Shown here one piece after another: positions 1 through 5,396 of a DNA stretch of 9,762 bases. The position numbers and the translations under genes are program-made. The stretch lies in the NCBI GenBank assembly GCA_900757505.1, contig CAAEOE010000088.1, positions 1 to 9,762 on the forward strand, given 5' to 3'. Below the pieces are notes generated by a model. The model was given only the letters and a program-made list of their open reading frames with translations, made no database searches and was not told the DNA's origin. Source of the DNA: an uncultured Collinsella sp. (GTDB lineage Bacteria; Actinomycetota; Coriobacteriia; Coriobacteriales; Coriobacteriaceae). Positions within the stretch are counted from its first letter, which is position 1. Each line of letters starts with the position of its first letter.

Positions 1-1152
1 CACCAAATCGAGCACCAGCACAATAGCGACCGTCACCACAATGCCCAAGATCTGCGAGATGAGCAGCGACACGTCGCCCGTGTAGAACAGGCCGCCCTTA
101 CCGGTCCACGAAAGCCCCGGCACGCAAAACAAGCCCGTGAGCACGCCGCCCAAAATGCCGCCGATGCCGTGGCAACCGAACGCGTCGAGCGCATCGTCGT
201 AGCCAAACTTGGTCTTAAGATGGCTGATGGCCAGGTAGCAGACAGGCGATACGATCAGGCCCATGACCAGCGCCGCCCACGGCTCGACAAAGCCCGCGCC
301 GGGCGTGACCACCACAAGGCCCGCAACCAAACCGGTGCTGGCACCCACCAGCGTGGGGCGGCCGGTATGCACGCGCTCGACGGCAAGCCACGAGACCATA
401 CCCGCCGCGCTGGCCGTCACGGTGTTGAGGATGGCGAGTGCCGCCACGGCGTCGGCCTTGAACTCGCTGCCGCCGTTAAAGCCAAACCAGCCAAACCAAA
501 GCAGGCCGGCGCCCAACGCCACAAACGGCACGTTATGCGGGCGATAGCTCACCATGCCAAAGCCGCGACGACGGCCGAGCATTAAGCAGAGAATCAGGCC
601 CGTGAGACCGGACGAAATGTGTACCACGTCGCCGCCGGCAAAGTCGAGCGCGCCGATGATGTCGCCGATAAAGGAACCATCGCCGCCCCAAACCATGTGG
701 GCGAGCGGCGCATAGACCACGAGCAGCCAAATGCCCAGGAAGGCCGTCATGGCACCAAACTTAACGCGGCCTGCCAGACTGCCCGTAACGATAGCGGCGG
801 TGATCATGGCAAACGCCATCTGGAAGGCGATGTTGATGATCTGAGGGTAGACGGCACCATCCGCAGCATTGCCCTCGGCCGCCTGCAGCACCTGGTTGAG
901 CACCGGCAGGCACAGCAACTGGTCAAAGCCGCCAATAAACGGGCTAGAACCGTCGCCACCGTAGGCCAGCGACCAGCCGGCAACAATCCACAGCACACCA
1001 ACCAGGCCAATGGCGCCAAAGCACATAAGCATGGTGTTGATGACATTTTTGCGCCTGGACAGGCCGCCATAGAAAAACGCCAGACCCGGTGTCATTAAAA
1101 ACACGAGCATGGTGCAGATGAGCATAAACGTTGTCGATCCCGTATCGTACAT
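1..1152 (-). CDS. amt: Ammonium transporter Amt (3' end outside window)
   Basis: Amt/MEP/Rh-family channel for ammonium uptake across the cytoplasmic membrane. It reads open for 384 codons from ATG at 1152 to the window edge with no stop, so the C-terminus is missing. Hallmarks by comparison with E. coli AmtB: an N-terminal PGLAFFYGG stretch (22-30), the Phe gate region FQMAF (110-114), HMVWGG with the recruitment-site Trp (W155), ALDFAGGDVVH holding the structural Asp D170 and first pore His H178, WFGFNGGS (F225, S229), and DAFGCHG with the second pore His H328. All channel residues I could align are present, so it should be functional. The start at 1152 has a purine-rich AGGGGG a few bases upstream; an in-frame ATG at 1191 is possible but has no Shine-Dalgarno. 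The gene is preceded by an array of 11-bp-phased boxes (1256-1315). A PII protein gene often follows amt, but that position lies beyond the edge. Confidence 0.96.
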   Translation of the reverse strand, partial: MYDTGSTTFMLICTMLVFLMTPGLAFFYGGLSRRKNVINTMLMCFGAIGLVGVLWIVAGWSLAYGGDGSSPFIGGFDQLLCLPVLNQVLQAAEGNAADGAVYPQIINIAFQMAFAMITAAIVTGSLAGRVKFGAMTAFLGIWLLVVYAPLAHMVWGGDGSFIGDIIGALDFAGGDVVHISSGLTGLILCLMLGRRRGFGMVSYRPHNVPFVALGAGLLWFGWFGFNGGSEFKADAVAALAILNTVTASAAGMVSWLAVERVHTGRPTLVGASTGLVAGLVVVTPGAGFVEPWAALVMGLIVSPVCYLAISHLKTKFGYDDALDAFGCHGIGGILGGVLTGLFCVPGLSWTGKGGLFYTGDVSLLISQILGIVVTVAIVLVLDLV

Positions 1153-1255
1153 TCGCTCCCCCTTGGTCGCATGAACGTTGTCGGCGCTCATGATGCGGCC
1201 GAGGGGCAACTGGTGTAGACCAGATACGGCGTTGTTAAACGCTGCGTTGTCGAAT

Positions 1256-1315
1256 GGAAACGGCACCGCAATCTTGGAAACGGCGCGGCAACGGACGCGA
1301 AACGAACGGGAAACG
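1256..1315. promoter_or_regulatory. 11-bp-phased GGAAACG box array, candidate operator upstream of amt
   Basis: Seen directly: GGAAACG at 1256 and 1276, then GGCAACG at 1287, CGAAACG at 1298 and GGAAACG at 1309. The last four start exactly 11 bp apart; the first is 20 bp before the second. Response regulators of the OmpR/PhoB family bind direct repeats at 11-bp spacing. Actinobacterial GlnR, a member of that family, binds alternating gTnAC and GaAAC boxes with 6-bp gaps upstream of nitrogen genes including amt. The GAAAC cores and spacing fit that layout; the gTnAC half-boxes fit only loosely. The role in amt control is inferred from this and from position. Spacing is stronger evidence than base identity. 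Confidence 0.45.
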
Positions 1316-1350
1316 TGCGAACGAGAAGGGCTCGCTTGGCTCCGCTCTGG

Positions 1351-2370
1351 CTAGCGCCGGAACAGCTCGCGGGCTCGGTCGCGGAGGTCGGTAGCTCGAA
1401 TGACACCCTCGTAACGATTGATGCGCAGACGCGGGAAGGCGTTAAAGAAGCGTAGGTCGCGGCGGCTGAGTGACACGCTCGGTACCGGGCGGCTCATGCG
1501 CTTGCCGGCAAGGCGACGACCGAGCGACGGACGCGGCATACTCGGCGCGGCATCGGCCACGCGGCGGGCAGCGAGCGCCAGGCCGCGAGCACCATCCGAG
1601 ATAAACGTCGGCATCGAAGTCTTCTCGCGCAGGGCATCGAGCGCCGCGTCGCCCAGCTCGGCCAGCCAAGCGTTAACGGCGCGACCGCGGATATGCGTCT
1701 GCGCCACCGAGTCAATCGCCGAATCGGGAATACGTTCGAGCATAGAGTCGGAGGCGTCGGCAAGCGACTCATTGATGCGGTCGGCAAGGTCGGCACGCAC
1801 ACGCTCAAGCTGATCGGACAGACGCCGCCAGCTCGCCAACGAGCACACCGCATCGACCATCATCGCGACCGCGACGATAAAGGCGGCCAAGCGCACGATT
1901 AGCACCGGCAGATGGCCAAGCAGCCCCAGCAATGCCGGCTCCACTAAACGGCAAATACACAACGCACCCAAGCCAAACGCGCAGGCCCAGTACAGGCAGA
2001 TGCGTCCGTGCAGGTTAAACGGCAGATGCGAGTAATCCCAAAACCGGGCACCCGTCGTTTTTTCCAACAGCACGCCCACGCTATATTCGATCACGCTGCA
2101 TACGAGCGCGGCAGCGACAAACTGGCTCGAGGCGTCTGGGATTCCACGCAGCAGCAACCAGCACGCAATGCCGCCCGCACCGTAGATGGGACAGCACGGC
2201 CCTAGCAAAAAGCCGCTGTTGGCAAAGCGTCCGTGGTTGAGCATGGCGCAGACTGTCGACTCCCATACCCAGCCGCAAAAACCGTAGAAGGCAAACGAGA
2301 GTACCAGCGCCGAGAGCGGACAGGCGGCAAGCGTCGCGCCGTCAAATGCCATGTCGATCGCGGTTCCCAC
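1351..2370 (-). CDS. PF06541-family membrane protein (putative ABC transporter permease)
   Basis: A 339-residue protein of the family often named 'putative ABC transporter permease' (PF06541, CmpB-like). No transport function is proven for the family to my knowledge. The family signature is clear in the N-terminal half: FYGFCGWVWEST (28-39), GRFANSGFLLGPCCPIYG (47-64), the Glu-containing VIEY (93-96), and GARFWDYSHLPFNLHGRICL (107-126). About five hydrophobic segments lie between residues 19 and 175. The remaining ~160 residues are soluble, Arg/Asp/Ala-rich, and look like a cytoplasmic tail; an R-rich C-terminus ends in RR. The GTG start at 2370 is chosen because AGAGGAG lies 10 bases upstream; ATG at 2352 is the alternative. 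The start is only 3 bp past the stop of the HD-domain gene, so the two are almost surely cotranscribed and perhaps translationally coupled. I see no U-tract terminator after the stop. Confidence 0.85.
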   Translation of the reverse strand: MGTAIDMAFDGATLAACPLSALVLSFAFYGFCGWVWESTVCAMLNHGRFANSGFLLGPCCPIYGAGGIACWLLLRGIPDASSQFVAAALVCSVIEYSVGVLLEKTTGARFWDYSHLPFNLHGRICLYWACAFGLGALCICRLVEPALLGLLGHLPVLIVRLAAFIVAVAMMVDAVCSLASWRRLSDQLERVRADLADRINESLADASDSMLERIPDSAIDSVAQTHIRGRAVNAWLAELGDAALDALREKTSMPTFISDGARGLALAARRVADAAPSMPRPSLGRRLAGKRMSRPVPSVSLSRRDLRFFNAFPRLRINRYEGVIRATDLRDRARELFRR

Positions 2371-2373
2371 CGT

Positions 2374-2931
2374 CTACCCACTCCTCTTTTCGTTCGATTC
2401 TTTGCTCGAGCCGTCACTCGGGCCCTCGTTCAAATCGTTCGCGCCGCCTTTGCGCGGCAGACGGCCGGCAATCGTCTCGCGCAGTGCGCACCATTTATCC
2501 GCCAGGCACACAATCCATGCCTCACGACACGTCGGCGGCACCGGTACCAGCGGAAACATATGCCGTACGATAATATTCCGCTCGCGCGGCGTCAGCTCAA
2601 AATCTTCCTCCGCACGCGCCAAGGCAAAAAACGGGTGACGAAAGCCATGCAGTCGATGGCTTGGGTCGGGATCGTGCCAGTCATAGAGAAAGTAATCGTG
2701 CAGCAGGGCCCCGCGCAGCAGCGATAAGCGGTCGACGGAGATACCGACGCGGCCCAGGCGCTCGGCAAAGGACAGACTTGCCCGCGCTACCGAGGTCACA
2801 TGCGTATAGACCGTCACATCGCCATGTTGGATAAACTCATGCATCAGGTCCAAGCGGCCCGCCTGGGCAAGCTGACGGGCGGCATCGTCGACCTCGCGCG
2901 CGATTTTCTCGGCACGAACGGTATCGGACAT
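2374..2931 (-). CDS. HD-domain metal-dependent phosphohydrolase
   Basis: A 185-residue cytosolic protein with a single HD domain. The metal-ligand pattern is visible in order: H44 (VYTHVTSVAR), the H78-D79 doublet in ALLHDYF, H99 in HGFRHP, H124 in RHMFP, and D145 in CLADKW. This H...HD...H...H...D order is what catalytically competent HD hydrolases carry; known substrates across the superfamily include nucleotides, cyclic dinucleotides and other phosphoesters. Nothing here points to one substrate. The last ~30 residues are polar and low in complexity (Gly/Ser/Asn/Glu/Lys), probably disordered. The ATG at 2931 has a strong AAGGAGG four bases upstream. It is the first gene of a two-gene unit with the PF06541 membrane protein, divergent from the DXS-like gene. 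The pairing suggests that the hydrolase works with the membrane partner, which is inference. Confidence 0.88.
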   Translation of the reverse strand: MSDTVRAEKIAREVDDAARQLAQAGRLDLMHEFIQHGDVTVYTHVTSVARASLSFAERLGRVGISVDRLSLLRGALLHDYFLYDWHDPDPSHRLHGFRHPFFALARAEEDFELTPRERNIIVRHMFPLVPVPPTCREAWIVCLADKWCALRETIAGRLPRKGGANDLNEGPSDGSSKESNEKRSG

Positions 2932-3020
2932 GCGGCCTCCTTCCGGCGGCGCTCGGCGGCAAGCCGCGGCCTGCGCGCAATGAATAAAATCATCATCGAA
3001 TTTACCAGTATGGCATCGGA

Positions 3021-3032
3021 CAAAACGTTTTG
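3021..3032. promoter_or_regulatory. Perfect 12-bp palindrome, candidate LacI-type operator
   Basis: CAAAACGTTTTG is a perfect inverted repeat in the 228-bp intergenic region between the divergent HD-domain and DXS-like genes. A central CG flanked by AA/TT and an outer C/G is the usual form of operators bound by LacI/PurR/CcpA-type regulators. It sits about 128 bp before the DXS-like start and 90 bp before the HD-gene start, so it could act on either. No regulator gene lies in the window. A single palindrome of this length could also arise by chance. Confidence 0.35.
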
Positions 3033-3106
3033 CCCCACCAGTTGGCGAATTACCGCGCCGCCGTCACATATCAAACGCCAAAATGTGCGAGACTGTCTTG
3101 TGCAAT

Positions 3107-3133
3107 TGTGCCGGCCGAGGGAGTGCCGGCGCA
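3107..3133 (+). other. Leader hairpin upstream of the DXS-like gene
   Basis: TGTGCCGGC (3107-3115) pairs with GCCGGCGCA (3125-3133) across a 9-base loop, giving a 9-bp GC-rich stem with one G-U pair. The hairpin ends 26 bases before the start codon. It has no U-tract and is not a terminator. If the transcript starts upstream, this would be a stable 5' leader structure near the ribosome-binding region. The left arm also contains the self-complementary GCCGGC, so it may simply reflect GC-rich sequence. Confidence 0.3.
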
Positions 3134-3159
3134 CGATTCGCATGGAGTAACCCACAACG

Positions 3160-4941
3160 ATGCTGCTTACGCAAACGACAACGCCCGAGGACGTCAAGGC
3201 TCTCGATCGCGCCGAGCTTCCGCTGCTCTGCGGCGAGATCCGCCACGCCATCCTCGAAAGCTCCGCCGCCGTCGGCGGGCACGTTGCCCCCAACCTGGGC
3301 GTCGTTGAGCTTACGGTTGCGCTCCATCGCGTGTTTAACTCCCCCATCGACAAGATTGTCTTTGATGTTTCGCACCAGACCTACGCCCACAAGGCGCTGA
3401 CTGGGCGCGCGTACACTTATATCGACCCGGCACGCTACGGCGAGGCCTCTGGTTTTGCCAATCCTGACGAGTCCGAGCACGACCTGTTCGCCATGGGCCA
3501 CACCTCCACGTCGGTGAGTCTGGGCTGCGGCTTGGCGCACGCTCGTGACCTGGCGGGCGATGCGTACAACGTCATCACCATCATTGGCGACGGTTCGCTT
3601 TCGGGCGGTCTGGCGTTTGAGGGCTTTAACAATGCCGCCGAGCTCGACAGCAACCTGATCATCATCGTCAACGATAACGACCAGTCCATCGCCGAAAACC
3701 ACGGTGGCCTGTATCGCAATCTGGCCGAGCTACGCGCCAGCAACGGCACCTGTGAGCGCAACGTTTTCCGCGCGATGGGGCTCGACTACTGCTATCTGGA
3801 CACCGGCAACGATGTGTTGGCCCTGGTCGACACGCTGCAGGAGCTGCGCGATATCGATCATCCCATCGTGCTGCACGTCTCCACCGCAAAGGGCAAGGGC
3901 TTTGAGCCAGCCCAGAGCGACCCCGAGCGCTGGCATCATGTGGGTCCGTTTGACATGGCGACTGGGCGCAAGCTCTGCCCGGGCCATCCGAGCGAGCCTG
4001 CGCCGCGCACCTATGCCGACATTACGGGCGAGGCGCTCAGCGCCGCCATCGAGCACGATCCGCAGGTCGTGGGCATCACGGCCGCCACGCCCTACATCAT
4101 GGGCTTTACACCCGAGCTTCGCGCCGCCGCCGGCAAACAGTTCGTCGATGTGGGCATTGCCGAGGAGCACGCCGTGACCTTTGCCACCGCGCTTGCGCGC
4201 TCGGGTGCCAAGCCAGTCTTTGGTGTGTACGGCACGTTTTTGCAGCGCGCCTACGACGAGCTGTGGCACGACCTGTGCCTCAACGATGTCCCCGCAACCA
4301 TCCTGGTGTTTGGCGCATCGATCTTTGGCACCACATCCGAGACGCATCTTTCGTTCTTTGATATTTCTATGCTGGGCGCTCTCCCCAATATGCGTTACCT
4401 GGCGCCTTCCTGCATGGAGGAATACCTATCCATGCTGAGCTGGTCGCTCGACCACCGCGAGCATCCCGTGGCGATTCGCGTGCCGGGCATTGGCTTGGTA
4501 AGCCGCCCCGATCTTGCGCCTGCCGAGGACGCCGATTACGGCGCCGTTCGTTACAACGTGGTGCGTCAGGGCCGCGACGTTGCCGTGCTCGCGCTTGGCG
4601 ATTTCTTTGAGCTGGGCGAGCGCGTGGCAAACCGTCTGACTGCCGAGTACGGCATCGAGGCCACGCTCGTCAACCCGCGCTATGCAACCGAGCTCGACCG
4701 CGAGTTCCTCGACAGCCTTGCCGCCAAGCATCGCGTTGTCGTCACCCTCGAAGACGGCATCTTGGACGGCGGCTGGGGCGAGCGCGTCGCGTGCTACTTG
4801 GCCTGCACGCCCGTGCGCACGCGCACCTTTGGCATCGCCAAGGGCTTCCCCGACCGCTACGACCCCAACGAGTTGCTCGCTCAGAACGGCATGACGGCCG
4901 AGAACATGGCCGCCGAAGCCGTTAGGCTACTTAACGAGTAA
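3160..4941 (+). CDS. 1-deoxy-D-xylulose-5-phosphate synthase-like thiamine-diphosphate enzyme
   Basis: A 593-residue thiamine-diphosphate enzyme of the DXS/transketolase superfamily. Domain order is typical: N-terminal ThDP-binding domain (about 1-270), transketolase-like pyrimidine-binding domain (about 285-445) and C-terminal transketolase domain (about 465-590). Visible residues: H41 in GGH, H72 and H77 in SHQTYAHK, the metal/diphosphate motif GDGSLSGG at 143 with NDN at 171, catalytic E335 in VGIAEEHAVT, and H396. True DXS proteins usually have about 620-640 residues. Here the segment after SIAENHGG is short, so roughly 35 residues of the usual insert are missing. In DXS the stretch DRAG...DG.TH supplies an Arg and an Asp for substrate binding (E. 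coli R420, D427); by hand alignment these are G385 and T392. R440 (VAIRVP) may match the remaining phosphate Arg. It may therefore be a paralogue with another substrate. The ATG at 3160 has only a distant GGAG (12 bases). The gene is monocistronic, closed by a terminator. Confidence 0.85.
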   Translation: MLLTQTTTPEDVKALDRAELPLLCGEIRHAILESSAAVGGHVAPNLGVVELTVALHRVFNSPIDKIVFDVSHQTYAHKALTGRAYTYIDPARYGEASGFANPDESEHDLFAMGHTSTSVSLGCGLAHARDLAGDAYNVITIIGDGSLSGGLAFEGFNNAAELDSNLIIIVNDNDQSIAENHGGLYRNLAELRASNGTCERNVFRAMGLDYCYLDTGNDVLALVDTLQELRDIDHPIVLHVSTAKGKGFEPAQSDPERWHHVGPFDMATGRKLCPGHPSEPAPRTYADITGEALSAAIEHDPQVVGITAATPYIMGFTPELRAAAGKQFVDVGIAEEHAVTFATALARSGAKPVFGVYGTFLQRAYDELWHDLCLNDVPATILVFGASIFGTTSETHLSFFDISMLGALPNMRYLAPSCMEEYLSMLSWSLDHREHPVAIRVPGIGLVSRPDLAPAEDADYGAVRYNVVRQGRDVAVLALGDFFELGERVANRLTAEYGIEATLVNPRYATELDREFLDSLAAKHRVVVTLEDGILDGGWGERVACYLACTPVRTRTFGIAKGFPDRYDPNELLAQNGMTAENMAAEAVRLLNE

Positions 4942-4984
4942 AAAACCTCCGCAAGGGAAGCACCCCTGCGGAGGTTTTTATTTT
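4941..4984 (+). terminator. Strong rho-independent terminator after the DXS-like gene
   Basis: The left arm (4941-4953, AAAAACCTCCGCA) pairs perfectly with the right arm (4967-4979, TGCGGAGGTTTTT). After one mismatch, GGG (4955-4957) pairs with CCC (4963-4965) around a 5-base loop. The stem runs into T5-A-T4. It starts on the last base of the stop codon. The A-run on the left arm gives a T-run on the other strand too, so it may stop transcription from both sides. Confidence 0.95.
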
Positions 4985-4996
4985 CGCGCGCGATTA

Positions 4997-5051
4997 TCTC
5001 AATCTGTAACATCTAGGGCCCGAATTCCCGTCTAACTGTTACAGATCTAGA
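4997..5051. repeat. Inverted-repeat unit 1
   Basis: Arms 4997-5016 and 5032-5051 pair at 16 of 20 positions around a 15-base loop. It is the most degenerate of the three units. Both arms carry differences from the other copies (ACATCTAG on the left, GATCTAGA on the right). The loop contains GAATTCCC, which recurs between units 2 and 3 (5138-5145). Confidence 0.85.
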
Positions 5052-5075
5052 CAAACCGTCTTTGCCCCTGACCTT

Positions 5076-5134
5076 TGTCTCAATCTGTAACAGATAGAGA
5101 CCTTTTGGCCGTCTAACTGTTACAGATCGAGACA
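5076..5134. repeat. Inverted-repeat unit 2, with an internal 25-bp palindrome
   Basis: Arms 5076-5098 and 5112-5134 pair at 21 of 23 positions around a 13-base loop. The left copy is unusual: 5077-5101 is itself a palindrome, with GTCTC/GAGAC at the ends and ATCTGT/ACAGAT inside, broken only at the centre and at one symmetric A/A position. This copy could fold alone or bind a symmetric dimer. Confidence 0.88.
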
Positions 5135-5157
5135 TTCGAATTCCCCTGAAGAGAAAA

Positions 5158-5212
5158 TCTCAATCTGTAACAGTTAGAACCCATTTCCTCGTCTACCTGT
5201 TACAGATTGAGA
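5158..5212. repeat. Inverted-repeat unit 3
   Basis: Arms 5158-5178 and 5192-5212 pair at 20 of 21 positions around a 13-base loop; this is the best-preserved long hairpin. The right arm ends TTGAGACA, the same outer end seen (as its complement) in unit 2. Confidence 0.88.
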
Positions 5213-5223
5213 CAAAGCAGCGA

Positions 5224-5279
5224 GACAGGCCACCACATCTGCAAGAACCACCACAAAGGTGCCTGTCCCTTTATGGTAG
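5224..5279. repeat. Two mutually exclusive hairpins sharing one segment
   Basis: Hairpin A: GACAGGC-C-ACC (5224-5234) pairs with GGTGCCTGTC (5258-5267), 10 bp with one bulged C. Hairpin B: CCACCACAAAGG (5248-5259) pairs with CCTTTATGGTAG (5268-5279), 10 of 12 bp, with an 8-base loop TGCCTGTC. GG at 5258-5259 is used by both and the loop of B is the right arm of A, so they compete. They lie about 80 bp upstream of the predicted transcription start of the importer, so on present evidence they are outside that mRNA leader. The sequence may be a small dispersed repeat. Confidence 0.6.
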
Positions 5280-5323
5280 GTAGAATAACCCATAAGGTAA
5301 GTATGTTTCTGAGTTATTTCGTG

Positions 5324-5353
5324 TTGACCCATTTGAGCGCGATAGGGTATAAC
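5324..5353 (+). promoter_or_regulatory. Sigma70-type promoter for the amino-acid importer
   Basis: A -35 element TTGACC (5324-5329) and a -10 element TATAAC (5348-5353) are separated by 18 bp. Transcription would start near 5360, giving a short leader of about 37 bases before the ATG at 5397. Both hexamers match the consensus at five of six positions, and the stretch is more AT-rich than its surroundings. Confidence 0.75.
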
Positions 5354-5396
5354 TCTACTCAACCGCTAGGGATTTTATTGAGAAAGGTGTTCTACC

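Larger units (their letters stand above)
4997..5214. repeat. Three tandem inverted-repeat units (six alternating copies of a ~24-bp motif)
   Basis: Six copies of one sequence lie in alternating orientation: plus at 4997, 5076 and 5158 (left ends), minus at 5030-5053, 5111-5134 and 5191-5214. All share the core ATCTGTAACA, preceded by TCT(C/A)(A/G) and followed by (G/T)-N-TAG. Plus/minus neighbours face each other with 13-15 bases between their pairing arms, so each pair folds into a long hairpin. The units repeat every 81 and 80 bp. The core CTGT-A-ACAG is itself palindromic, as expected for a dimeric DNA-binding protein site. The array is less GC-rich than the genes around it and has no credible coding potential. 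It is bounded by the terminator at 4941-4984 and the importer promoter near 5324. It could be an operator cluster, a family of intergenic palindromic repeats, or structured RNA. Confidence 0.9.

Noticed and set aside
3064..3702. 212-residue minus-strand reading frame opposite the DXS-like gene
   Set aside because: It lies on the complement of conserved DXS-family coding sequence and is explained by GC-rich codon structure. The same holds for other long antisense frames under the importer genes.
4997..5214. CRISPR array
   Set aside because: Repeats alternate in orientation, spacers differ in length (about 8-15 and 22-23 bases) and there are no cas genes. CRISPR repeats run in one direction with even spacers.
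5174..5362. 62-residue minus-strand reading frame
   Set aside because: It runs through repeat unit 3, both competing hairpins and the importer promoter, and shows no ribosome-binding site or known protein feature.
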